Origin: Epiperipatus broadwayi
Lineage: Eukaryota > Onychophora > Udeonychophora > Euonychophora > Peripatidae
Reading direction: 5' to 3'
Assembly (NCBI GenBank): GCA_028023455.1
Contig: JAQFVV010012495.1
Coordinates: forward strand, 3,009,711-3,073,710
Length of the DNA stretch: 64,000 bases
The notes beneath the pieces were generated by a model, which made no database searches, was not told the origin of the DNA, and saw only the letters and a list, made by a program, of their open reading frames with translations. Below are positions 24,281 through 38,318 of this stretch, piece after piece. The first letter of the stretch is position 1, and every line of letters starts with the position of its first letter. Position numbers and translations under genes: made by a program.

Positions 24281-25270
24281 TCACTTCTGGGAAATATAAT
24301 ATTAAACAAAATGGGTTAGCTCAGTTAATGATTATGTTTGCTTAAATGCAAATAATTAATAAATAAAATATTCTGTATTAATATTAAAATGTTCCACTAG
24401 CTCAAATTCAAAAATAAGAATAAGGTTCGGTTTATAAAATAAATAAATAAATATTTATTATTTCATGAGACTTAGAAGTGAAAATATAGGTGACAAGATA
24501 GATTACATTGAGCCAATATCCTGCAGAATAGTATCTCAATGGCATAAGAATACTATCCCCCTATTACTATCTCAAATAAATAAACTTATAGTACTCTTAC
24601 GACTTTAATAAATCCTACTCATTAAGATTAAACTAATAATTAAATCTTAATCTTCTATTTATAATAATTTAGCTCAATAAAATCTCAGGTTCATAAAACT
24701 ATTCTAGGTTAATTAAAATCACGGTAGTAAAACATGAGAAGGAATTTTTATGTCATACTCTACTACACTTAATTATTAATAATACTAATAAATAATAATA
24801 ATACTCTTCATTGGATGGACTAGCTTTTATGTATCTTTTCTTCACTATAATTTTATTACTATAATAAAATAATAAAATACTATAATATAATCTTTTATCT
24901 TTATATAAGAACTTAATAAATGTGTGGTAGCTTTTGATAATCTGATAAACAAAGGTGTGTGGCAATGGATAGTATATAATTCAATGTACCATTATGATAA
25001 CTAATTTATGACCATAAAATAATGTAAAAATGTGATTTCTTAATAAATAAACTCCAATAAAATATTCAAATTCTTAAAATAATACTTATTTATTTTTGTG
25101 CAAACTTATATATTTGATTCAATTATTCTAAGTGTATCATGCATTTGAATGAAAAAGAAACAATCTTAAGACACAAATTTTTGAAAAAACAAATTTTAAC
25201 AAAATTTTATTATAACAATGAAAAAAAATAACAATTTATTTACAATATTTACACTGGATATCCTCAATCT
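24281..25270 (+). repeat. Diverged repeat 'Y', copy 2
   Basis: Inverted partner of 2100-3112. Here Y is followed directly by X (25970-29426) in one block of about 5.1 kb, whereas at 2100-7385 Y is inverted relative to X. The 70-codon minus frame at 24753-24965 is not conserved in the other copy. Confidence 0.6.
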
Positions 25271-25969
25271 ATGCCATTCTATATTTTTTATTACTTAGTT
25301 ATTAAAACAATCATGAATTTATTTAAGTCTTCATTCTGACTTAAAATAATAATAATAAAACAATATAATTTTATTTATTTTTTTGAGATCAATCTTATGA
25401 TAAAATTACATTTTTTATACTAATTTTAATATATCGTATCTTGAAATATTATTTCGCTATGCTTCCTTTTAAGAACATGCATTGAAACATAGTATGAAAA
25501 AACAAAATAAGAATACTAATCGAGAGCATGGATCTTTTTAAAATAAACAATTTCATTTTGCAATGTTAAAAGAAATACTATATAAAATATCTACTGTTAA
25601 TTTATTATTATTTTGTGTGGATATTGTTGTTCATTACACAATGACTATTAAATATAATACATATCCCATTTAATATTACTCGAATACTATATAGTTGTAA
25701 TCACTGATATATTCCCTATTATTTAATAAATATAAAATTGTACCTATGCTTATTGTTTTATTTTATAAACATTGTATTTTAAAAATATGCAGTACTCATT
25801 TTAAAATGAAAATAAAATATTTAAAATTATTTAATATTTCAAAAGCAACTTTGCTTTACATATTTCATTCCTGAAGTTTATTTTTATTTTCCAAAATAAA
25901 AATCTAAAAAAAACATATTTTATGATTCTTTTTCCTTTTGGATGTGTTGGATTTACAATTCCAATTTGC

Positions 25970-28900
25970 ACAAACTATACTTCTTCTTACAAGTAAATGA
26001 ACTTATCTCATTCAAATGCTAGCATATCTTAAGCGATTAAATGATCTATTATTTCTTTTACAATATACCATACTGTACGATGTAGTTACATTAGAAATCT
26101 AGATAGCGAATAGATGAGTAGGCAAGGGAAGCAAAACTAGAGTATAATTCATAGCACATATCAGAGAAAAATACCATGGTACAGTGTATCTATAAGAAAT
26201 AGAAGTATGACCTATTCGGTATAATGTCCTCCAATACTATCAATGATGTTAAAGCTATTCATTCAGCTTTATTAAAAACATCAATACTTAAAGAAAATAG
26301 TCACTGTCCAAAATAAATATAACTGTCAAAGGGCATTGTTAACTGTACTGTATATCCACTAAGATTATAAAATACTATTCATATTCCCTTATTACATTCT
26401 ACCATAATATTATCTCTTGGGTTCATGTTCACCATACTACTACCAAGTCACTATCTTATCATTATTTCCAGAAAGATTTATCAAATCTTACATCGACAAA
26501 AACTAACTTGCATATTCAAAATAATAAAATTCAATTATAATTATAGTGATCTTACTAATCCACAAGAAAAGTTTGCTTTATTTTCTTATTCTATATTCTA
26601 AAACATATACAAACTCGTCATATGAGTCCTTGGAACATCCAATAATATGAAAGTTTTTAAAAGAATCACATAAACACTCATTACAATGTTGTGTTATATT
26701 CTAGTATAAAATTATAGTATGGATATTCCCAAAATAAATCCTAATCTCATAATTTTAAAGTGTTGTATAAATGTGTTTGCATATAATTTAACATTTAAAC
26801 TTCCATACATTATAATTCATAAGGCAATCTACAAAAAAAAAGAAAATATACATCATAAAAATATATCAATATTCATTAACTATTACCAAGTGATATCGAC
26901 TTGTCATCACCTTGCAGTCTTCAGTTTTCCATCAGTTAGATACAACATTGCATACATGAAAAAAATACATCCATACTTTTACTTAAATGTTCTTATTTAA
27001 ACTCTTAAATTATTCTACTATAAGATTATAATATTATCAATAACTTAATATTCATGTTCCTATTCTTATAAAAATAATATTACATTTTAAAAAATAAATG
27101 AGTCAAAACTATATTTACTTATTCTTCAGCTGAGGCAAAATTTTCTTTATAAAGTTCAAAAATGTTTTTATTTTCCCCGAGAGTTCTTTTTAAAAATGTT
27201 CTCTTCAAGAATAATTCTATAACTCCTCCATTGCTATGACGACAAACAAAACAAAGCTGTTTTCTGCGGTGAGTGTTATACTCCTTCCGGTACAAAAACC
27301 TCAGATTTTTTTTTAAAAAAAAAGAATAATAAAAATAATAAGATGTCTTTTAAAATCTTGAAAAATTAAATAAAATAATCATCAATATGTCCTGGAAAAG
27401 TTTTATAGAATAATAATTTATGTTTCTATTGTCCAGAACAATGACTATTTAAAACATAATAAAATCATAACTTTTAAAATAATTCCGTGAAGCTTCTATA
27501 CTATAGTATTCCTTGTCAGTCTGGTGATGCATCAAATCCCGTTGACTTAACTTGAACTATCCGGAGAAGCTTTTTGCACAATATAAAATATTTTCCATAA
27601 TTCCATACTTTCATTTATTTATGTATTCATTTTCTTTTTAAATTTCTTTTTTTAGTAAAATTTATTACCATTTATTATCTACTTTCAGCGGTTTCATTAT
27701 TATCTTAAAATTATCCATTTTTAAAATAATTTTAGCAAAAAATGCATATAACCCTCTATCATTCAGATTTTATACATACGCTTTTCTAAATATTTCCTTA
27801 GTCTTTACTTAAAATAATTTTTTGCAAATATTTTAACTGTTTTCTTCAAAAGGATATAACATTTATTTCTCTAGCATTATTTTCCATAAAATTATTATAA
27901 AATATACTTGTCATATCACTTATTAATCTTGGACAAGCCTATCTTGCTGGTATATAGAATAATGTGTAATTTACTTTTAGTCGAGAAATAGCTTTTCTAT
28001 TAAGCTTCTTGTACAATGTCCATAATAATAATTTATTCACTGGAATAGTCCTCTGTGTTAATATTATCAATATTATGTTCACAATTATTATATTTCTCAT
28101 TAAAATTTCCATTACATACATTTTAATTATCGGCATTTTCATATTTTTATTGCGAAGTAGGTTAAGTTTCCGATGAATACTCCTGGCAAAGAACTTTAAA
28201 ATTAGCAGTGCATATTAAAATGAAGTTATTAAACTATTTTTATTATGACGCTCTCTTTGCAAATACTTATAATAAATGTCCTATTAGCTTTGCAAATAAA
28301 TTGTACGAGAGCACTAAAAAATTGACTAAATAATAAAAATTTTAAATTACTATCACATCGATCACCAACACATTTTAATCACCTTTTTAATCACCCTCAA
28401 TACCCCCTGTGCAATTGGTATTTATATCCTAGAAAATACGTTATTCTATTGGTTGATTCTTACTTATCATTCGATACCAAATTTGCATAATGTTACAATC
28501 TTACACTATTAAATTTTAAAATAAAAAATATGACATATTATAACTTTAAAATATTATTTAAAATATTACTTTTAAATCAATTATTACTTTACTAAATTAA
28601 TTAAATACCTTTAAACAACTTTTAAAAACAATATTCAATAAATTTATCCCACTCGTAATATTTAATTTATCTATTTTATTTTAAAACAAAATATTTAATT
28701 TTTATTAACTGTCTTCATTTTATAACATTATTTAAAACATTTTATATGATAGTTAACTTAATATTTAATATTTGCTTTTATGATAGGTAATAATTATATC
28801 CAATTCTATAATGCAATTTTAAAATATTTTGAACTTTACTAATCTAAATACTAGCAAGCATGTGTGTATAACCATATTATTATACAAGTCACATGACTAA

Positions 28901-29426
28901 TAGCCAAGACAGACTATCTGATTTTCTGTCTGGAAATAATAATAAATTGCAACACCTGTCGTATTAAATAAAATAATACAGTAATACAAAATTTGGAAGA
29001 ATAATTTAGAAAATATAGAATTAAATATAACTTTCACTACCATAAAACTTACTTTTAAAATATATGATATTAATTATAATTATTAAATATAATTTATAAA
29101 AATAAATATAACATTTATTTAACTATAAGTTTAAGACTATTAAAATTGAACTTTGTAAACATACTTTAAACATTTTATAGCTGTGTTATTTATTATGGCC
29201 AGCTTTTGCATCCATATGTAATAATATGATTAGCTTTACTTAACTGTTTTGAAGTTATTTATCATAATTTTATGCATTACATATTTTATTTAGCCTCAAA
29301 TTGTACTTTAAGATATTACTAACAAAATGTAACTAACACATCAAGAGAACATATTTTAAATTTAAAACTTTTTAATAATTTACTGTAATGAGCTGATTTT
29401 GACCTATAGAAAAGGGCACAATATAT
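25970..29426 (-). repeat. Diverged repeat 'X', copy 2
   Basis: Direct partner of 4000-7385, with the same order of landmarks. Frames here (26719-27000 plus, 27939-28142 minus) are not shared with copy 1. A minus-strand stretch at 27120-27330 corresponds to the 5205-5591 ORF of copy 1 but is frameshifted. The right end, 'agaaaagggcacaatatatat', matches the right end of copy 1. Confidence 0.6.
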
Positions 29427-30121
29427 ATGTGTGTAAATCAATATTGAATTTTTTTTAAAAAAAAGAAAACAAATGGGAAAAGGATTAAAGAGGTATAATT
29501 ATTTATTTTAAAATATTTTTTTAAAATACTTTTCAACATATATGTGTTCAAGTGTATTAGTGTTATGAGATAGTGTAGAGAGTGGTAGGTCGTGTGAAAG
29601 TCTGTGCTCATATACCCTATATATTACATATATAAGCACAGGTATATAATAAGCCTGTGTTTCAGTTATTAATATGTTATTACAAATTTGAAAAATATAG
29701 TTATATGTAAATATTTTTTTATATATTGTTATTGATTGTTTCGAATATAGATTTTTGTTTTGATCATATCTTAAGTTAATGAGGGTAATGAAAAGAAGTA
29801 CTGTATATGCCTCTAGGCAATTCTTGGTTATATAATACAATGCTTAATTACTTTCAAAATTCCAAGAAAGCCAATGAATGTATGGTGAACTAAAAATACC
29901 AAAAATGATATACATTATATTACTTTTAGTATTTAAATTACATTAAAACAACTTTAATAATATTTAAAATCCTTTTTTAGATTTCTATTTAAGAAGTTTA
30001 AACTTATTCTACTTATAAAATCACTATATAATACTATAAACCATTATAAATTTAATTTTTTTTTTAAAAAATGCCTATATTTGGAACTCTACTTAAAATG
30101 ACTATACTAAAACATGCATAC

Positions 30122-30162
30122 AATATATATATATATATATATAGTGTGTGTGTGCATATGTG
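30122..30162 (+). repeat. TA/GT microsatellite
   Basis: A (TA)n run followed by short GT repeats within intron 1. Confidence 0.85.
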
Positions 30163-30687
30163 TGTGAATATATAAATTAAGATTTTGTACCAAACAAAAT
30201 TTTAAATAATAATAATAATTACAATAATATAATTATGAATAATAAATTCAAAGGACACATTTACATATATTTTACTGAGTGTGTGTTTACCCATGCATTC
30301 CCAAAGTATGAATAATAAGTAGAAGAAAAATTAATTACAGTATTTTTATTTTTAAAATAAACAGTGAAATGTCTGACTGTCTTCAGTATTAAATACATTC
30401 TGGGCAATATTCTTTTCTATCAAAAACTTTTTTTTCTTACAAAAATATAATAGTAGTCTTATTATCAAAAAATTATGATTTTTTAAAAATTTTTGATGTT
30501 TTGCTTCAGTATTAACTGTTCTTATGTTCTAAAATGTTATAAGACTTTTAATATTACACTCAAAAATATTTTATTACATGAAATACTGTGTATCAAATTC
30601 AGAAAGGGTAATAAATGAAGAATAAAGTAGATGTGTTTTCAATATAAACTGAAGAAAATTTGTTAATATATAATGCTCAAAATGTTA

Positions 30688-30775
30688 AAAGGAGGTTGCC
30701 TTGACAACAATTTGAGATTGTTGATTGTTTTCTATATTGGGATTGTCTAAGTGTTGACTGGTTTCTCGTGATTAT
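30688..30775 (-). repeat. Small interspersed repeat (CAATCAACAAT family)
   Basis: On the minus strand this gives the same phrase order as 36215-36285: gtcaacactta, gacaatccca, atcaacaat, tgttgtcaaggcaacctc. Confidence 0.65.
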
Positions 30776-31736
30776 ATATAATCATGTATGATACTCTAAG
30801 AGAAAAAAATGGCTACTGGCATATTATAAAATATATTTACAAATTTTACTTTTTTAAAAATGTGATTACATATGGGCTTACAGAAGAAAAAATGGATGGT
30901 CAAATATGGTAAAAGATGTGAATTTTTTGATTATTTATATTTTTTTTGTTTACATTGTTCTCTGAATAACCTATAATTAAAGCCATGTACTATCCACTGT
31001 GGAAGCAACTAACTATAGACAAAGTACACACAATTGACCCTATTGACAAGTTTTACATTTTTTATAAAAAAATCAAAAGTAATAAAAATATAAGAGAATG
31101 AAACTACAATTAAAAAGCAATGATCGAAAACAAATATCTTCAATTAGCATAACCAACGCACACATTCAGTTAGAATTTTGTTTAGACAAATAGCTGTTTG
31201 GCGGGCAAAGAAATGATAATATTTGCTTGAAAACTTAAAATTAGTCTATTTGGTGACAAGAAATCATTAAAAACAAATATTTTCAAGATCAGTCATTAAT
31301 GCAAACATTCTAGATGAATTTAAATTCGTATTTGCCCTTAATGCTAATTTCATTCTTGTATAATGTTTCCATTCATCACATTTATTGAAAATATCTTGAG
31401 TTGTTACCATTGTTTATCAAGGATATTATTTTCATGTTTGTTTTCTAGATAAATTCTATATATTTTTTGCTTTCAACCATTTATTATTCTCATTGTTTTT
31501 TTCTCTAGCTAACCCATATTCCGTGATTGCTAATAAATTTTCTTACTAATATTTTCATTGATCTCATGTTTTGAAAATATTTATTTTCATTATTTCTTCC
31601 TTTGCTCAAGATATTATCTTCAAGTTTGTTTTTACATAAATTATGTTATTGTCATACAAAACAAATTATTATCATGAATTTTCGTTTTTTATGAAAATTG
31701 TGAAACTCATCTATTAATAAGAGGACATAGGTTAAT

Positions 31737-31937
31737 ATATGCACTACGTTTTTGAGATGTATTAATCTCCCCTCTTCTTCAGTTGTTTCTGGCCTGACCA
31801 GTGATAGTACTACATAAAATTCAATACCCAAGAATCTAAGGGTCCAGTTTCCATTTCCATACTAGTACTGTCACTGGTCAGACTAGCAACAATTAAAGAA
31901 GAGAGGAGAATAATACCTTTCGAAACATGCATACCCT
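31737..31937. repeat. Palindromic element with ~75-bp arms
   Basis: The left arm (31737-31812) and right arm (31863-31937) are imperfect reverse complements, with the best-paired part 'ctcttcttcagttgtttct' to 'cactggtca'. About 50 bp separate the arms. The right arm ends with 'cctttcgaaacatgc'. The layout resembles the inverted terminal repeats of Penelope-like elements or a palindromic MITE. No hammerhead core (CTGATGA/GAAA) was found in it. Confidence 0.65.
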
Positions 31938-33204
31938 AGCCTGTGTGCTATTACTAACAGTTATCTATTAAGTTTATTTTTGTAAATTTTGATATGTGGA
32001 CAGCGATTCTAACTGTGGATGTGTACATGAAACAAAATTTGAGAGTTGGCTTAATAAATGCTAATTTGGATGTTTTTATACTGACATTTTCAAAGACAAG
32101 TCCTTTTTTGAGACTCAGCAGCTCAATATATTAAAATACAGCCTCTATAATTGATTATTCCTGTCAAATAATTGATTGATGGATATCTCGAAGATCATTT
32201 ATTACTCCATCTTGTAGAGACTCAAATATATATCATCCCATCACTAATAATTTATAATCTAATGATATTATTGTCATAAATTCCTAATTCATGTCAAGTG
32301 TAACTATCATTTGCATTTGTTTCTGTGCTATTCAATCTAATAATAACATTTTTAGTTCTTTCTATTTCAAAACTATCTGCCATTAATTGGATTGGATGTT
32401 TTATAGAATTTTCCAGAATATAATTTGCTGTTTCTTTTAAATAAACAAAAATAATATGCTATACCTTAATTAATTATTCTATTCCCATTAATCATAATTA
32501 TCAAATGGACTTTAATGACTTTCTACAGTTATAAAATATTAAATAACTTAAATTTAGAAAATGAAAAATTATACCAAATTTATTCAAGTAATATCCTAAT
32601 GTAACTAATTAATTAGTAAATGAGAATAAAAAGTTAATTTTTGAAGCATACCAGTCAGAAATGTATGTTCGTATAACAAGAATCAGTAGCTAAGCAACAG
32701 TACCTAGAGTTCAATCATATGCGAGATACACAGGTCAGGAATACTCATGAACTCCACCCTATTGCCCATTTCCCAAGTCTATAACATTACAAACAACACT
32801 TCTGATGATAGCAAATGACATTTTAACAATCCCCGGCCCAGAGGGTCAGCACAGACACAAGAGATCTAATGATTAACTAGATGATGACGCAATATAATGA
32901 TAGATGTGCATGCATGAATTAAGAAAATATCCAAAGAATAGACCATTAAATATGAATTTATTGAACATAACATTAGTAATGAAATTAAATCTGTATGTGA
33001 GCAATGGGATATATAAACTTAAAACACATTATGACCTTGATTACATAAAGAATACTCAATCTAGGTTTCACTTCATGTTAATGTGGGCATTCCATGCAAA
33101 CCTTAGTAACATAATTTAAGGCTTGATGGATATGCAACCACCAAATTTACATAGTAAGAAATTAATTAATTGAGACGATGCGGCTTAATATGCTAATATA
33201 AATA

Positions 33205-33480
33205 TTAGAGGGCTTCTATTATTCATGCTATGACACTTTTAAATCATTAAGAATATAGTAGATTTCAATAACCATACACGGGTTTTTATTATGAATATTT
33301 ATAAGATTTTAAGTTACAAAGAATGTAATGGATTTTAATAACTATATGGGGAGCTTTTATTATCTACATTATCATATTTAAATCACAAGAGTATAACAGA
33401 TTTCAATAACTGTATGTGGGCTTTTATTATGAATATTATTTTTTAAATAACAAATGATCGAGTGAATTTTGATTATACTT
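33205..33480 (+). repeat. ~70-bp tandem repeat, about 3.5 units
   Basis: A gggcTTTTATTAT phrase starts units at about 33211, 33281, 33351 and 33419, and each unit contains GATTTcAATAAC. Units are diverged, so the array is old. No coding meaning is seen. Confidence 0.75.
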
Positions 33481-34354
33481 GGACTTCATCAGAATTACAT
33501 CAACAATAGATCAATTATCTTGGAAATTATGAGATGATTCATCATTTATGATTTATGTATAAAATAAGGAAAAGCATAATTATTTCGACATTCCGTCACA
33601 TGACTTGACCTTTATAAGCTTTCTTAAAAGTTAACTGTTAACGTATTTAATAGTGGTTGAACGAAAGGGTAGATAGCGCTAATAAGCGATAAGATATAAT
33701 AAGCCAAACTAAATTTATATTATAACGAGAACTTGGGGTGGCTTAGGAAAATCATATCATTACAACTTACAGACGAATAGAATATGTGAGAAAGTATAAA
33801 CAATAGCGTGCAGATCGAATGATAATGTTTGAGAGGATGAGAAGCTTCATCAACCTGAGAATGAAGAATATAAGCGCACCTGCACTTGTGACAGATGGCA
33901 TCTGAAGAAGTGGTCGGCAAGATACTATGGTTCCGATTTTCTGAATGTTAACCCATAATAGAGCTTACACGACCAAACACAATCTGTGGGAGTCGGGGCC
34001 TCCACACTCCGCTGAGAAATGTGCTTTAAGGATTTTAATGATGAGAGAAAGTATGATAAAACAACCTTTGATTGACGAATGTTATCACTGGGACGCATCA
34101 CAAGGGCTTTCAGGTTTGTATTAACACTGATTTATATGGCCTTAACTAGTAATTAAGCCTAGCGTAATGAAATAATTATATACAAGAAATCCCAAAAAGA
34201 GCCTGCAATTTACTTAAATAAGTTATCTAGCATATCAATAATAGAATATAACACTTAAAATTCCCTTTGTTAAATGCAAATCAATACGCTCGAGAAATTA
34301 GTTACTCAAAATATTGTTAGATGGCGGGCTAATTATATAATGAATCATCACAAA

Positions 34355-34758
34355 AGAATATACATGTAAATGGAAAAATATGGGTGATTTATTTTGTAAA
34401 TTATGTAAGGAAGGAATTGAAAATATTAGGCATTTGTTAATTGAATGTAAATGTTTGAAAACAGAAAGGGTACATATAATGAAGTTGTGGAAAAATAAAT
34501 ATGAAAAGAGTGATTATACAGAAAGTGAATTATTGGTTTTTATGCTAGGTTCGGGAAAAGATAAGGGGGATTTAGATATAAAGGTTATAGAGTTGACAAA
34601 AATTATGTTGTGGAAATGGGATAGAGCAGATTATGGGTAAATTTAGAGTGGGGAATGTAAAAGAAAGTGGCTAACAGGTTTATCTGGGCTTAATTGCTGA
34701 GATATTCTTGACTTCGTTTAAGGAGAAGCCATAATACATCACATCACATCACATCACT
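34355..34758 (+). mobile_element. LINE 3' end, copy 2
   Basis: Near-identical to the copy at 22287-22686, opposite strand. The frame 34380-34640 holds the same C-x2-C-x8-H-x4-C motif. It ends in a (CACAT)n tail at 34735-34757. Truncation begins within a few bases of the same point as in copy 1 (near 'atatacatgtaaatg'), which suggests either a preferred truncation point or a short non-autonomous derivative. Confidence 0.75.
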
Positions 34759-34759
34759 T

Positions 34760-36210
34760 AAAAGTAAGGATCTGAATTCAATTTAATTACTATTAAATTT
34801 ATGTAATATTAATCAATAGTGTGAAATAATAGTTAATATTTTATTTGAAATGATAATGGAAAGCATAATATAAATTAAATAAAATGGTTTAGAAATATTT
34901 TTCAACTGGGCGAATTTTTATAGTTTTGTAAGAAAACTTACGTTTACGATTTAAATTCCTTAATGGCAGAATAGTAAAATAAGATAAGATTAATTCACCA
35001 GATTGAATTATTAGCATATTAAAATGAGTATGATTTACATAATATCAAATTAAAATTGCTGCATTTGAAAATAATAATACAGGAAGAGTGAAAACCTAGT
35101 AAACCGAGTTTAGAAAATCAAATAGAATTGAAAGAAAAGTCATTGTTTAAGCAATTAATCGGTTTAGCATTACCGATGAAAAATAAGCAATTACATTTTG
35201 AAAATATAAAGATTACAAAAGTGGAAATATAAAAAAAACATGCTTTAAGTGAGCTAAATTTACATAATTAGAGGTTGAAATTTACATTTTATGATTAAGG
35301 AGATTATTTAGATGAAAGTTTTAGAGTTCATTTTGCGGCAGGGAATTACCTTTCTTTTCAATGACTTGATGGCTGTATGCACACGTGTTGGTTTCATGTT
35401 TTACAAATATGATTAATTTAGCATTATTTTGACGAAATTGTGGTTAAAGTCCGTTCCTTATGTAATTTACAGTTCATTTTGGCAGTAGTTTGGAAACAAT
35501 GGCTTACAAGTACATTGGCTTGATTTTGGAGAGATCGGGGAAGCAAATTTTAACTCTACTCACTAACCCTTTTAAAGTTCTGAGTGACGTAGATTTCTTA
35601 GCAACAACGTTTAGAAAATAACATGTAGAGAGCCTTTTTAGTTAGGAACTGCGGTGGTATTTTTTTTATACTCATTGTTAGCTGCCCGTCTGCAACCAAC
35701 TACTTGCTTGCATGGCGGATGTCAGCTAATGGTTACAATGGCACAGCAGATTTTAAAGTATGAACGAGATCAAGTTCGAGAGAGCTAGTCTTGGTCTATT
35801 TTGGGCTGAAAATAGACCCGCGGAATAATGTTAAGTAACATGAATTTTAAAATAAACCTACGCTAAAATAAAACAAATCTTTTCCAAATTTAAAATAAGG
35901 TAAGTCTTTTATTTAATAAATTTGCCTTACACTTTCAAACTTTCTCTCAATTAAAATATACATGAATAAAAAATATACGTAATATAATGCTTTTAATAAA
36001 ATTATTATGTTTTAATATTTATATTAATTTTAGATGAGAATAAAGCTTAATAAAAGATAAACAATCATGTGCATCGGTATACCCTCACTCCCTAGTGATT
36101 GTTTATTAAATGACTGAGTTTGAACCCATGTTTGAAGGATTTTAAACATCACCAGAAAGTGAAGCCAAATGTGTGCAACAGATTTGAGTGCTTCAATATA
36201 TATATATAAT
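34760..36210. other. Intronic DNA, nothing recognised
   Basis: This sequence is slightly less AT-rich near 35330-35830. No reading frame, RNA or repeat was recognised. Confidence 0.4.
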
Positions 36211-36214
36211 TAAA

Positions 36215-36285
36215 AACCAGTCAACATTTAGACAATCCCAATATCAAAAACAATCAACAATTTCAAACTGTTGTCAATGCAACCT
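36215..36285 (+). repeat. Small interspersed repeat (CAATCAACAAT family)
   Basis: The clearest direct-orientation member of the family seen at 19903, 30688 and 61025: cagtcaaca, gacaatcccaatatc, aacaatcaacaat, ctgttgtcaa, gcaacctc. Confidence 0.65.
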
Positions 36286-36486
36286 CTTTTTAACAATAGG
36301 GTAGAATCTCACTTATATAGACACTAAATATTGCAACTTAAACATAGAGATTGAAATGATTGATATAAAGAAGTTGAAATAAATCTCTTCAAACAGGTAA
36401 CTATAACAGGTAAATGTGCTTTGAGTATTATTACACACACACGTATATAATACAATAAAATATATGTAAATTATAAATCTACTGTA

Positions 36487-36607
36487 ATAACAATAAAACT
36501 AATAAATATAATTAACTATTATATAGTCTTTCAATCTGCAAAAATACTTACTGCAGATTGAAAGACTATATAATTTTAATTACCATTATATTTATTAGTT
36601 TTATTGT
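36487..36607. repeat. Palindromic MITE-like hairpin, ~54-bp arms
   Basis: The left arm (36487-36540) and right arm (36551-36607) are close reverse complements, for example 'atatagtctttcaatctgca' against its complement. The spacer is about 10 bp. Confidence 0.85.
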
Positions 36608-37134
36608 TCCAATATTGTATTCTTGGTGTACAATATAGTACTTTTCAACTGTCAAAGACATGTATATATATATTAACTTCATTTTTATCAGTAATAACTT
36701 TGCCTGTAATAGATGCTTTATGTTTATAGTAAGCATATATAAATTAAGATCATAATATAAACAAAAATTTAAAAATTAATAATAAATTGAGAAAGCACAT
36801 TTGATATATATTTAATGTACTCTCTGTGTGTTCAATCATTCACAATTCTGCTTTATCACAATTAAATATCTATTTTGGACATTTTTTCTTTGATTTTTTT
36901 TTAATTTTAATAAAATATAGTACTGCTCCATTACTGGCAAATACAGCATCACCAGTTATGTTAATATTTTTGAGACTAAAGCAGTATCAGAATTTAAAAG
37001 TGATTCTCTATTTACAGTAAATAGATTGTAAACATAATGTGATTCTTGGCTAAATTCTTCATAAATACTTATGGTTTTCTATTTGCAATGCAAGACTGTC
37101 AAGGATAATATTCTTATGATCTATATCATTTAAT

Positions 37135-37375
37135 GCCCTGCATGGTTTGCTGTAGCTGGTAAAGCATCCACGGGGATTGGGAAATCCCAGGATCAATTCT
37201 GGTGCACAAAATTCTGATGCTCAAATTTTTTATGAACTCCCAAGCAATAAGTCCAGATGTGTAATACCTTTTGAGTTTTGCCACCATTGGTAAAGCATCT
37301 CACTTGGGGTTGAGAGGTACCAGGATCGATTCTGGAACCTGTGTTTCTGGTGATCAAACATTTTATTAATTCATG
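37135..37375 (+). repeat. Dimeric tRNA-derived SINE
   Basis: Two units about 130 bp apart share a tRNA-like A box region (tggtaaagcatc at 37158 and 37288), then gaggtaccagg or gaaatcccagg, then a B box region (GGATCAATTCTGG near 37199; GGATCGATTCTGG near 37323). Spacing between the A and B elements is like a tRNA gene. The second unit is followed by 'ctggtgatcaaac'. This suggests RNA polymerase III promoters of a dimeric SINE; no poly-A or LINE-matched tail was identified. Confidence 0.65.
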
Positions 37376-38318
37376 TACAATAAAGCCATTAGCATATTTT
37401 ATATCATTTAACCATAGATTTAAGACTTTCCATTATAACCAAAAAAATTATCCCTTACTTTAGTTACAACATTAGCTGTTTCATTGGTCCAAACAATAGT
37501 TGCACAAATCTGCTTTTTTGAAAATAATTTTTTTGATTTGTAACGGGTTTTGTAAAAACTTGTGGCTAATTTTAGAGTATGACTTTTTACTTTTTATGAA
37601 AAATTAAATCAATATTTTTTCTTACAATTAATTGAAGTATTTTACAACTTTTTTTTCAATTTATTATTTATTGTACTATAATAAATTGTAGTAAAGATAT
37701 GTTGATAAATACTACATAAAATATATAAAACATTAAAAAAAATTAAGCATGGGCTAACAAATTTGTACTTAAATCACAAAAAAAAACAACAACATGATTT
37801 TAAAAATTACGTTTGGGACTTGAGAATATTATATTTCACAGAGAAAGAAATGGCTGTTGCAGTTAATGAGATTCGTAAAATTTAATAAATGTATGAATTT
37901 CAATATTTTGTTTTATTATATATATACATGTGTCAAAGCAACAGCTGGAAAGCGAACCCAGGACAACTGAAGGCATTTGAATAGCATGTAATTGATATCA
38001 GTAATTTGATACAATATAATTAGCATCTCCAGTGTACAGACACACATATAAAGAGTTAAATTTTATTTTTATTATTTTTTTATTATTTATGTTATATACT
38101 TCCTGAACAATAAAGGCATACTCATAAATAATGATGATGGTTCAGGAGTTATTACAACTTCCTTTATGCTTAACAAACCACTAGAATATCAGTAATATCT
38201 ACTAAGCATTAAATACAATGTTGTCATGACAACTGATTACTGATATACTAGTAATTTATTTGAGTAAGATGATTGTGGTAGTCTAATTTCCATATAATTA
38301 GTTAGCTGTTGGCATTCA

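Noticed and set aside
33205-33480. CRISPR-like array
   Set aside because: The ~70-bp units are contiguous and diverged, without unique spacers, in a eukaryotic intron.
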